From NCBI GenBank assembly GCA_965262505.1, contig CBDHFM010000030.1, forward strand, positions 434,001 through 498,000: a stretch of 64,000 nt of DNA. Direction: 5' to 3'. The notes under the pieces were generated by a model. That model was not told where the DNA came from and searched no databases. It saw only the letters and a list, made by a program, of their open reading frames with translations. This DNA comes from JACPPO01 sp965262505 (lineage in GTDB: Bacteria > Acidobacteriota > Vicinamibacteria > Vicinamibacterales > UBA2999). The position numbers were made by a program, and so were the translations under genes. This document shows, one piece after another, positions 56,102 to 62,789 of the stretch; positions within the stretch are counted from its first letter, which is position 1, and the number at the start of each line of letters is the position of its first letter.

Positions 56102-56464
56102 ATGCGTGCCTATTCGATGGATCTGCGAGAGCGGGCGCTCCTCGACAGCGATGCCGGGATGACGGCGGCCGAGGTGGCGGCGAAGTACCGCGTGAGCGGG
56201 TCGTGGGTGCGGCTACTGAAACAGCGGCGGCGCGACACGGGCGAGGTGGCGCCTCGCGTCCAGCGACATGGACGGCGCGGCATGCTTGAGCCGCACCTAC
56301 ACACCTTGGCCGCGCTGATTGCGGCGCACCCGGATCGCACGCTGGCTGAGCTGAAGGACGCCCTCGCCACGCCCGCGAGTGTGCCGACGGTCTGGCGCGC
56401 CGTGCGGGCCCTCGGCCTGACCGTTAAAAAACACGGTCCGCCCGTCCGAACACGATCGGCCTGA
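56102..56464 (+). CDS. IS630-B copy 1 transposase orfA (DNA-binding part)
   Basis: A 120-residue HTH protein, the N-terminal half of the transposase: MRAYSMDLRERALLDSDAGM, AEVAAKYRVSGSWVRLLKQR, then a second HTH region (TLAELKDALATPASVPTVWR). It ends soon after an A6 tract (56426-56431), where the downstream frame is one base ahead. Confidence 0.85.
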   Translation: MRAYSMDLRERALLDSDAGMTAAEVAAKYRVSGSWVRLLKQRRRDTGEVAPRVQRHGRRGMLEPHLHTLAALIAAHPDRTLAELKDALATPASVPTVWRAVRALGLTVKKHGPPVRTRSA

Positions 56465-56525
56465 CGTCGCGGCCGCGCGGGTCGCGTGGCACGCGGCGGC
56501 GCCGACCTGGGATGTCGCCCACCTC

Positions 56526-57041
56526 GTGTTTCTGGACGAAACCGGCATCACCACCAATCTGCTTCGGCGGTACGGCCGGGCACCGCGCGGCGCGCGCGTC
56601 CACGACCACGCCCCCTGCGGGCGCTGGCAGACCAGCACGTTGCTCGCCGCGTTGCGGGTCACGGGGCTGACCGCACCGGGGGTCTTCGACGGCGCGATCG
56701 ATGGCGAGAGCTTCCGCGCCTACATCGAACAGATCCTGGTGCCGACCCTGCAGCCCGGCGACATCGTCATTGCCGACAATCTCGGGGCCCACAAGGTCGC
56801 CGGCATCCAACGCGCCATCCAGGCCGCCGGGGCCACCCTCTGGTACTTGCCACCCTACAGCCCGGACCTCAATCCCATCGAGCTCTGCTTCGCGAAGCTC
56901 AAGGCCCTCGTTCGCACCGCTCGCTGTCGCAGCACCGAGACGCTCTGGCCGTTCCTCGGCGAGTGCTTGGCGCACTTCAGCCCTGACGAATGCCGCAACT
57001 ATGTTCGGCACTGCGGGTACGCGGCCGCCACACGGTCATGA
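56526..57041 (+). CDS. IS630-B copy 1 transposase orfB (DDE catalytic part)
   Basis: 171 residues from ATG 56526, but the frame is open and protein-like back to the A6 tract (NTVRPSEHDRPDVAAARVAW). The DDE core is complete: VFLDETGITTNLL, VIADNLGAHKVAGIQRAI and PYSPDLNPIELCFAKLKALV. A shift from orfA at the A6 tract would yield a fused transposase of about 312 residues. Confidence 0.87.
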   Translation: MFLDETGITTNLLRRYGRAPRGARVHDHAPCGRWQTSTLLAALRVTGLTAPGVFDGAIDGESFRAYIEQILVPTLQPGDIVIADNLGAHKVAGIQRAIQAAGATLWYLPPYSPDLNPIELCFAKLKALVRTARCRSTETLWPFLGECLAHFSPDECRNYVRHCGYAAATRS

Positions 57042-57874
57042 AAAGCGCTTTAACAGGTCCCCTTCCCAGTGACCCGGGACCGCGCGATCCTCCACCGTCG
57101 CCGGGCGCTCGCGAATCGAGACGGCGCCCACGATATAGCCCCCCGTCTGGGTCCCCCGCGTCCGCGGGCGCCGCACCGTGCGCCGACGCCGCAACTGCGC
57201 CTGCAACACCCGTTTGAGCACCCCGCGACTTTGCACAAACAGGCTGCGATAGATCGTTTCGTGCGAGACGCACATGCTCGGATCGTCAGCATACGCCCGG
57301 CGCAGCCAGCCGGCGATCTGCTGGGGCGACCACTTGTGCGCAAGCTGCGCCGCCACCACATCCCGGAGGGCGGGGTGCGTCGCCAACCGACACCGCTTGG
57401 GGCGCCGGCCGCGGGCCCACGCCTGGTCGTCGGCTATCGTGGCCCGATACCGGCGCCGCCCGCCGTGGCGCCGCACTTCCCGACTCACCGTCGAGGCGGC
57501 TCGGCCCACTCCGCGACTGATCTGCCGCAGGGACGCGCCGCAGGCCAGGCCCCGGGAAATCGCCTCGCGCTCGGTCAGCGTCAGCGCCTGCCGCGCCCGC
57601 TGGCGCCCCGGCGGCGGGATGCCCCCCGTCCGGACGACTTCATACCGCACCACCTTCCCCGCGCGGCTCAGCGCACGGCCGATGGCCTTCAACGTCTCGC
57701 CACGCCGCCAGCGGCGCCACACCTCCGCCTTCTCGGCGGCCGTCAGCCGTGGCCCTCGTCGTCGCACCATGACACCTCCCATTTCGAGTGCATGTTGCAT
57801 CGACCGGTTGAACGCACCCCGTTACAGAGGACCTATCACGCCCGCAGCTCCTCTAGCCCTTATACTCCAACAGT

Positions 57875-57966
57875 TTGGCCCTCACTCCAGGCACCCGCCT
57901 CGGCGTCTACGAAGTCACCGCGCAAATCGGCGTGGGCGGGATGGGCGAGGTGTATCGGGCCACCAC
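57875..57966 (+). pseudogene. 5' remnant of a serine/threonine protein kinase gene
   Basis: About 30 residues (ALTPGTRLGVYEVTAQIG and GVGGMGEVYRAT) match the start and ATP-binding Gly-rich loop of PknB-like kinases. The match ends near 57966, 70 bases before the stop of the minus-strand oxidase gene, and the rest of the kinase is missing. The start would be TTG 57875. Confidence 0.7.
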
Positions 57967-58035
57967 CGGATCGGCTGGGTCGATGGCGCGCAGCGAGGCG
58001 GTGATCTCGGCCACCACCCCTCGGCACAGCACTAG

Positions 58036-59136
58036 CTACTCCGTCGCGCGGGAATGAACACGCAGGTGATCCCGCGTGAGATCGGCCACTGTTTCGGCGC
58101 CGACCATCACGGAGCTGCGCGCCAGCTCGTTCTGGATCCGATCGATCACCCAGAAGACACCGTCCGCCCCGTACGCCGCAAGCCCCCAGGCCACGGGGCG
58201 GCCGAGCAACACGCCCTGCGCGCCCAGGATGAGAGCCTTGAGCACGTCCGTTCCTCGCCGGAAGCTGCCGTCGATTAGGACGGACACACGGCCCTGGACG
58301 GCGGCGACAATTCCCCCCAGCGCATCCATCGGCGCCACAATTCCGTCAGCTGCCAGCGCACCGTAGTCGGATACGACCAGGCCTTGATAGCCCTCCTTCA
58401 CGGCCGTCGCAGCCTCTTCCGGGGTCATCACCCCTTTGAGCACGATCGGTACGCTCAGCTCCCCGCGAATCGCGTCGATCGCGCGCCAATCGATCGCGGC
58501 GCGGGCGCCGCCGGGTGTTCCGCGTGCGGGCGAGCGCACCGTGATGAACAGCACGCGAGCACCCGCAGCCACGGCAGAGCGCGCTTGATCCCTCGCTCCC
58601 GCAGCAATCTCGACGCAGTACCAAACCGGACTGTAGGCCCGCGCAACGATCTGCGCGAACGGCACGCTCAAGCGGCTACTGACAACCATAGGCGCGTGTG
58701 CCGCCGCGGCGCCCTGGACAGTCGCGAGCTCGGCATCGCCATGGTAGCGTCGCTGCTCGGCGATTGGCCCCACCATCACCGGCGTGAACAGGGTCTCGCC
58801 GAACAGTGTCACGCTCAGGTCCAAATTTCTCGCAGGCCGATTCGCGCGGGGCCGGAAAGTCATTCGGTTGAACGGCTCGCGGTCGCTCCCCGCGATCGAG
58901 GCGAACGCCTCTGGCGTCAAGACTCGCTTCGCCTGCTCCTCGAACTCGAGGGCGTTCGCCAGGTCGTACCCTGGGGGAAGCAGGCGCTCCCGCTGCAGTG
59001 CGCCGCCTGGCAGGCGAGGACTCGACGGCGCTGGGCGTTGCGAAGCGGCTGAGGCTCGCGCCCTCGCGGTCGTGCCGGCCAGCAACGTTCCGGCGGCTCC
59101 GAGCGCCTCCCGGCGCGTCCGCTTGTTCGGTTTCAT
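58036..59136 (-). CDS. Alpha-hydroxyacid oxidase-like protein without catalytic His
   Basis: ATG 59136 gives 366 residues with a Tat-type start (KPNKRTRREALGAAGTLLA). The FMN-binding TIM barrel is recognisable (MVGPIAEQRRYHGDAELAT, VPIVLKGVMTPEEA, LIDGSFRRGTDVLKALILGA), but the active-site block that should read SNHGGRQ is SDYGALAA, so the catalytic His is Tyr and the following Arg is lost. The enzyme is probably inactive as an oxidase or has a changed role. Its start overlaps the stop of its paralogue by four bases. Confidence 0.8.
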   Translation of the reverse strand: MKPNKRTRREALGAAGTLLAGTTARARASAASQRPAPSSPRLPGGALQRERLLPPGYDLANALEFEEQAKRVLTPEAFASIAGSDREPFNRMTFRPRANRPARNLDLSVTLFGETLFTPVMVGPIAEQRRYHGDAELATVQGAAAAHAPMVVSSRLSVPFAQIVARAYSPVWYCVEIAAGARDQARSAVAAGARVLFITVRSPARGTPGGARAAIDWRAIDAIRGELSVPIVLKGVMTPEEAATAVKEGYQGLVVSDYGALAADGIVAPMDALGGIVAAVQGRVSVLIDGSFRRGTDVLKALILGAQGVLLGRPVAWGLAAYGADGVFWVIDRIQNELARSSVMVGAETVADLTRDHLRVHSRATE

Positions 59137-60368
59137 GCGAAGTCCGTCCTCACGGCGGTCCGGTCGATTGCCGCCAGATTTCTCCGGCCGGCCCGGGCCA
59201 TCGCCTCGCGCAACTCGGCCTGCATGATCTCCAACACCCGCTGCACTCCGGCAGAGCCGAAGGCGCCCAGCCCCCAGCGCGAGGCCCGTCCCAGGCATAC
59301 GGCATCGGCGCCCAGGGCGAGCGCCTTGAAGACATCGCTTCCGCGGCGAAAGCCGCTGTCCACGAGAACCGGAATCCGGCCGCCTACGGCTTCGACGATT
59401 TCCGGCAGCACCTCGAGCGACGAGGGTGTATAGTCCAGCGTCCGCGCCCCATGGTTCGACACCACGACGCCGTCGAAGCCCAACTCCACACATCGCCTCG
59501 CGTCCTCCGCCGTCAGGACTCCCTTGACCGCGACGGGAAGAGAGGTCAAATCGCGGAACCTCGCCGAATGCTCCCAGTTGTACCAGATCCGGTTTTGCGG
59601 GACGTCATAGGCTGCCGGCCCGGGCGTCCGAGATGGCGGACGAGCCCTCCCGGCGCCGGCGGCGCGCCCGGGCACGGGGGAAGGTGGATTCCCACCCAGC
59701 CAGCGGCTGTGCAGCGACCGGTCGTACTGGGCATCCGTCCTGGTACGCGAATCGACCGTCAGGAGGATTGCCGAGGCTCCCGAGTCTTCGAGCGTCCGCA
59801 GCCAGCCGCGGTTGACCTCGAGATCCTCGTCCGGGTAGATCTGCTGCCACAGCGGGCCATCCGCTGCGGCGGCAATCTCAGGAAAGGGAATGGAAGCGGG
59901 GCCGGCCACCGTCATCACGGCGCCGGCCGCCGTCGCCCCTTCATACGTGCCTTTCTCTCCGCTGGGGTGAAGAACGCCGTGATTCCCAGTGGGCGCGATG
60001 AGAATCGGGTACCGCATTCGCACGCCGAACAGCTCCGTCGACGCGTCCACTGATTCGGCCGCCGTTCCCGGGCGCTCGACGATCTCGACCCAATCGAACA
60101 CGATACGGTTCCGCCGCAGCGTCCACTCCGAACCCGAGCCGCGCGCCATGGAGTCGTAGATCTGGTGCGGGATGTTCGCGAAGCAGATCGGCTCGAAGTC
60201 GAACACCTCCCGCATCTCGTGCAGCCCCGGAAAGCGGCGATGCTCGGAGAGCGGCCGCGGATCCAACTGTGCCCGCAGCACGCTTGGTGCCGTGAAGGCC
60301 GCGGCCAACGACAGGAGCGCGCGCCGCCGGCTCACGCCCTTCGCCCACGCTCGCTCGATGGGTCCCAT
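59133..60368 (-). CDS. Tat-exported FMN-dependent alpha-hydroxyacid oxidase
   Basis: A 411-residue protein of the lactate oxidase/lactate 2-monooxygenase/glycolate oxidase family. The N-terminus has the Tat motif SRRRALLSLAAAF. The FMN barrel has FANIPHQIYD, ILIAPTGNHGVLHPSGE, TVDSRTRTDAQ, VAVKGVLTAEDARRC, the catalytic SNHGARTLDY, and VDSGFRRGSDVFKALALGAD. All active-site residues are present. An insertion at about 230-265 carries a Pro/Arg/Ala-rich segment. It oxidises a 2-hydroxyacid in the periplasm; the substrate is unknown. It is translated ahead of the degenerate paralogue. Confidence 0.86.
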   Translation of the reverse strand: MGPIERAWAKGVSRRRALLSLAAAFTAPSVLRAQLDPRPLSEHRRFPGLHEMREVFDFEPICFANIPHQIYDSMARGSGSEWTLRRNRIVFDWVEIVERPGTAAESVDASTELFGVRMRYPILIAPTGNHGVLHPSGEKGTYEGATAAGAVMTVAGPASIPFPEIAAAADGPLWQQIYPDEDLEVNRGWLRTLEDSGASAILLTVDSRTRTDAQYDRSLHSRWLGGNPPSPVPGRAAGAGRARPPSRTPGPAAYDVPQNRIWYNWEHSARFRDLTSLPVAVKGVLTAEDARRCVELGFDGVVVSNHGARTLDYTPSSLEVLPEIVEAVGGRIPVLVDSGFRRGSDVFKALALGADAVCLGRASRWGLGAFGSAGVQRVLEIMQAELREAMARAGRRNLAAIDRTAVRTDFA

Positions 60369-60861
60369 CTAGCCGCCTCCCGTGTTGGTATCCGCGTCCC
60401 GCCTCGGAATCTGGTCGTACCGGCGGCCTTAACTATCCGCTCCCTCCTCTCGGACGTCAAGCACGGCCCGGCGCACACAGATGAGAGCGACCGATGGGCC
60501 GACCCGATGTGTCACACCATGCTTCACGTGACCTGGCCGACGCGCAGATCCAAGCCCGCCACTGTGTCAGGTTTGCGAAGAGGAGAACGACCGTCCCAAT
60601 CGCCAGCCAGTGATCGCCCTCGGCGCTCGCGGTCGCCACCGGTTCAGATTAGTCCTGAGTAGTCGCGTAGTGTAGAGTGACCGCCCGGGAGGGGCGTCCG
60701 AGGGCGGTGGAGTCGAAATCTTGTCTGCCCTTGGCCGTTAAGCCAAAGTGCTCAGCGCTTCCTCCTATAATCGGGTCCAACGCCGATGACGCTCCAATCC
60801 GGCGCTCGTCTCAGGGCGCTCATCGAGACGGCTAGTCCGGGGGCGTACCCCAGAGGACCGT
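60369..60861. other. 493-bp region without a supported gene
   Basis: The region lies between divergent oxidase and methyltransferase genes. It contains the first of two 19-bp direct repeats at 60647-60665. A short minus-strand frame at 60457-60639 has a hydrophobic stretch (GDHWLAIGTVVLLFANL) but no other support. Confidence 0.4.
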
Positions 60862-61701
60862 ATGCAGACCGATCCGCACGGCTATGACACGATCATCGCG
60901 ACCCGCTACGACGAGGACCCCTTTGGCCTGATCGGCGACGCCCGCGACCGTGCTGTCGGGCAGCTCCGAGGTGGCCTTACCCGGGACGAGGCACAGGTGA
61001 TCGTCGACGCGGGGGTGGGCACCGGCGGCTTGCTCCAGACCCTGAGCGCCCTGTATCCGGAGGCGGCGCTGCACGGGATCGACACTTCGGCGGCGATGCT
61101 CCGCATCGCTCACAAGAAGCTTGGTTTCTCCAGCTACGTCGACACCGCGCTACATGTGGAGCGCTACCTCGGAGGCCGGGCGGTCGATCTGTTCGCGGCG
61201 CACTTTCTCCTCGCGTACGTCGAGCCGGACGCTCTGTTCGCCGTTGCAGGCCGCTGCGTGCGCCCCGGTGGCTGGCTCAGCGTTGTGACGAGCACCTTTG
61301 AGTCCTTCGCGCGGATGCAGCGCCTAGCAAGCGCGTTCTTTGACGACGACACCCTCCGCGACGGCTCCCACGTCCCGCGCGACGCGGACGACCTCGCCGC
61401 GCTGCTCGACGCCCACGGCTTTGCCACCGTCAAGGCCGAAGAGGTACACCGCCCGCTCACTTTCGAGAGCTTCGAGGCCCTGTACGACTTCGGGATGTAC
61501 TCCGGCTGGCTGACCCAGTACATGTCTCGTCTGACCGTCGTACAGCAGGACGCCGCGCGTGTCATGCCAGGGGTCTTCCCGCTCACCGACGGGTTCCGCG
61601 CCACGGTCGTCCTCGCCCAGAAGCGGGTCTGAGGGTGCCGGTGGACTGAGCGAGGCGACTCAGGAGGCGAGGCGCACGCCAGGATTAGTCCTGAGTAGTC
61701 G
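60647..61701 (+). repeat. 19-bp direct repeats flanking the methyltransferase gene
   Basis: GATTAGTCCTGAGTAGTCG occurs at 60647-60665 and again at 61683-61701. The second copy is followed directly by a 19-bp match to the left end of the IS30 element. They may be remnants of an insertion event or target duplications of a larger unit. Confidence 0.8.
60862..61632 (+). CDS. SAM-dependent class I methyltransferase
   Basis: A 256-residue protein with SAM motif I DAGVGTGGLL (about residue 49-58), the motif II acidic residue in LHGIDTSAAML, and a post-motif VDLFAAHFLLAYVEP. A later RPGGWLSVVTS and C-terminal helical substrate cap follow. The substrate cannot be predicted. The gene is enclosed by the 19-bp direct repeats. 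Confidence 0.82.
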   Translation: MQTDPHGYDTIIATRYDEDPFGLIGDARDRAVGQLRGGLTRDEAQVIVDAGVGTGGLLQTLSALYPEAALHGIDTSAAMLRIAHKKLGFSSYVDTALHVERYLGGRAVDLFAAHFLLAYVEPDALFAVAGRCVRPGGWLSVVTSTFESFARMQRLASAFFDDDTLRDGSHVPRDADDLAALLDAHGFATVKAEEVHRPLTFESFEALYDFGMYSGWLTQYMSRLTVVQQDAARVMPGVFPLTDGFRATVVLAQKRV

Positions 61702-61720
61702 TGCCGATTCAACCGGTCGA
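61702..61720 (+). mobile_element. Relic of an IS30 left end
   Basis: TGCCGATTCAACCGGTCGA is identical over 19 bases to 55583-55601 at the left end of the IS30 element. The following bases (AGGCAC) depart from the IS30 sequence and no transposase is attached, so only a terminal fragment remains. Confidence 0.65.
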
Positions 61721-61775
61721 AGGCACGCATCGGATCGCAGGCGTACGTGAATCCGCCGGGGCTCTAAAGCGCTTT

Positions 61776-62291
61776 TCATGACCGTGTGGCGGCCGCGTAC
61801 CCGCAGTGCCGAACATAGTTGCGGCATTCGTCAGGGCTGAAGTGCGCCAAGCACTCGCCGAGGAACGGCCAGAGCGTCTCGGTGCTGCGACAGCGAGCGG
61901 TGCGAACGAGGGCCTTGAGCTTCGCGAAGCAGAGCTCGATGGGATTGAGGTCCGGGCTGTAGGGTGGCAAGTACCAGAGGGTGGCCCCGGCGGCCTGGAT
62001 GGCGCGTTGGATGCCGGCGACCTTGTGGGCCCCGAGATTGTCGGCAATGACGATGTCGCCGGGCTGCAGGGTCGGCACCAGGATCTGTTCGATGTAGGCG
62101 CGGAAGCTCTCGCCATCGATCGCGCCGTCGAAGACCCCCGGTGCGGTCAGCCCCGTGACCCGCAACGCGGCGAGAAACGTGCTGGTCTGCCAGCGCCCGC
62201 AGGGGGCGTGGTCGTGGACGCGCGCGCCGCGCGGTGCCCGGCCGTACCGCCGAAGCAGATTGGTGGTGATGCCGGTTTCGTCCAGAAACAC
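61776..62291 (-). CDS. IS630-B copy 2 transposase orfB (DDE catalytic part)
   Basis: 171 residues from ATG 62291. It differs from copy 1 by one residue (STFLAAL for STLLAAL). The DDE motifs are intact: VFLDETGITTNLL, VIADNLGAHKV and PYSPDLNPIELCF. The frame is open back to the A6 tract shared with orfA. Confidence 0.87.
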   Translation of the reverse strand: MFLDETGITTNLLRRYGRAPRGARVHDHAPCGRWQTSTFLAALRVTGLTAPGVFDGAIDGESFRAYIEQILVPTLQPGDIVIADNLGAHKVAGIQRAIQAAGATLWYLPPYSPDLNPIELCFAKLKALVRTARCRSTETLWPFLGECLAHFSPDECRNYVRHCGYAAATRS

Positions 62292-62352
62292 GAGGTGGGC
62301 GACATCCCAGGTCGGCGCCGCCGCGTGCCACGCGACCCGCGCGGCCGCGACG

Positions 62353-62715
62353 TCAGGCCGATCGTGTTCGGACGGGCGGACCGTGTTTTTTAACGGTCAG
62401 GCCGAGGGCCCGCACGGCGCGCCAGACCGTCGGCACACTCGCGGGCGTGGCGAGGGCGTCCTTCAGCTCAGCCAGCGTGCGATCCGGTTGCGCCGCAATC
62501 AGCGCGGCCAAGGTGTGTAGGTGCGGCTCAAGCATGCAGCGCCGTCCATGTCGCTGGACGCGAGGCGCCACCTCGCCCGTGTCGCGCCGCCGCTGTTTCA
62601 GTAGCCGCACCCACGACCCGCTCACGCGGTACTTCGCCGCCACCTCGGCCGCCGTCATCCCGGCATCGCTGTCGAGGAGCGCCCGCTCTCGCAGATCCAT
62701 CGAATAGGCACGCAT
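62353..62715 (-). CDS. IS630-B copy 2 transposase orfA (DNA-binding part)
   Basis: ATG 62715 gives 120 residues. Compared with copy 1 it has GRRCML for GRRGML and AAQPDRT for AAHPDRT. The A6 tract at its 3' end is the same length as in copy 1. Confidence 0.85.
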   Translation of the reverse strand: MRAYSMDLRERALLDSDAGMTAAEVAAKYRVSGSWVRLLKQRRRDTGEVAPRVQRHGRRCMLEPHLHTLAALIAAQPDRTLAELKDALATPASVPTVWRAVRALGLTVKKHGPPVRTRSA

Positions 62716-62789
62716 CGGGCCTCCTGCATCGGTGCGCGCAGAAGTACCACGACCGCCCCAGGTAGTACAAGGCCTATTTGAAAAGCGCT

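Larger units (their letters stand above)
56027..57050. mobile_element. IS630-family element B, copy 1 (1024 bp)
   Basis: Termini are AAGCGCTTTTCA and its inverse TGAAAAGCGCTT. TA duplications flank it at 56025-56026 and 57051-57052. It encodes orfA and orfB in two frames, joined by an A6 tract. It is nested in the IS30 transposase gene. A second copy of the same length is at 61767-62790. Confidence 0.92.
55590..57770 (-). pseudogene. IS30-family transposase, interrupted
   Basis: The N-terminal part (about 57770-57053) has an HTH region (MVRRRGPRLTAAEKAEVWRR, REAISRGLACGASLRQIS) and the DDE-core beginnings (SVSIRERP-like, VPGHWEGDLL). The C-terminal part (56024-55590) has GARRSSVATLVERRSRYVCL, TWDRGLELAAH, PYSPWQRGTNENTNGLLRQY and LDYRTPAEVL. 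Removing the IS630 and one TA rejoins them exactly as GHWEGDLLVGARRSS, giving an otherwise intact transposase of about 385 residues. Confidence 0.88.
55583..57813. mobile_element. IS30-family insertion sequence interrupted by an IS630
   Basis: Inverted terminal sequences TTCAACCGGTCGATGCAAC occur near 55589-55607 and, reversed, at 57794-57812. The element contains the IS30 transposase gene on the minus strand, split by the IS630 at 56027-57050. Without the insert it would be about 1.2 kb, normal for IS30. Confidence 0.85.

Noticed and set aside
60516..60535. parS-like sequence around CTTCACGTGA
   Set aside because: Too many mismatches to the 16-bp parS consensus TGTTTCACGTGAAACA and not near parAB.
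60457..60639. Small minus-strand frame with a hydrophobic segment
   Set aside because: No ribosome-binding site, no recognisable family, and the second half looks like random GC-rich translation.
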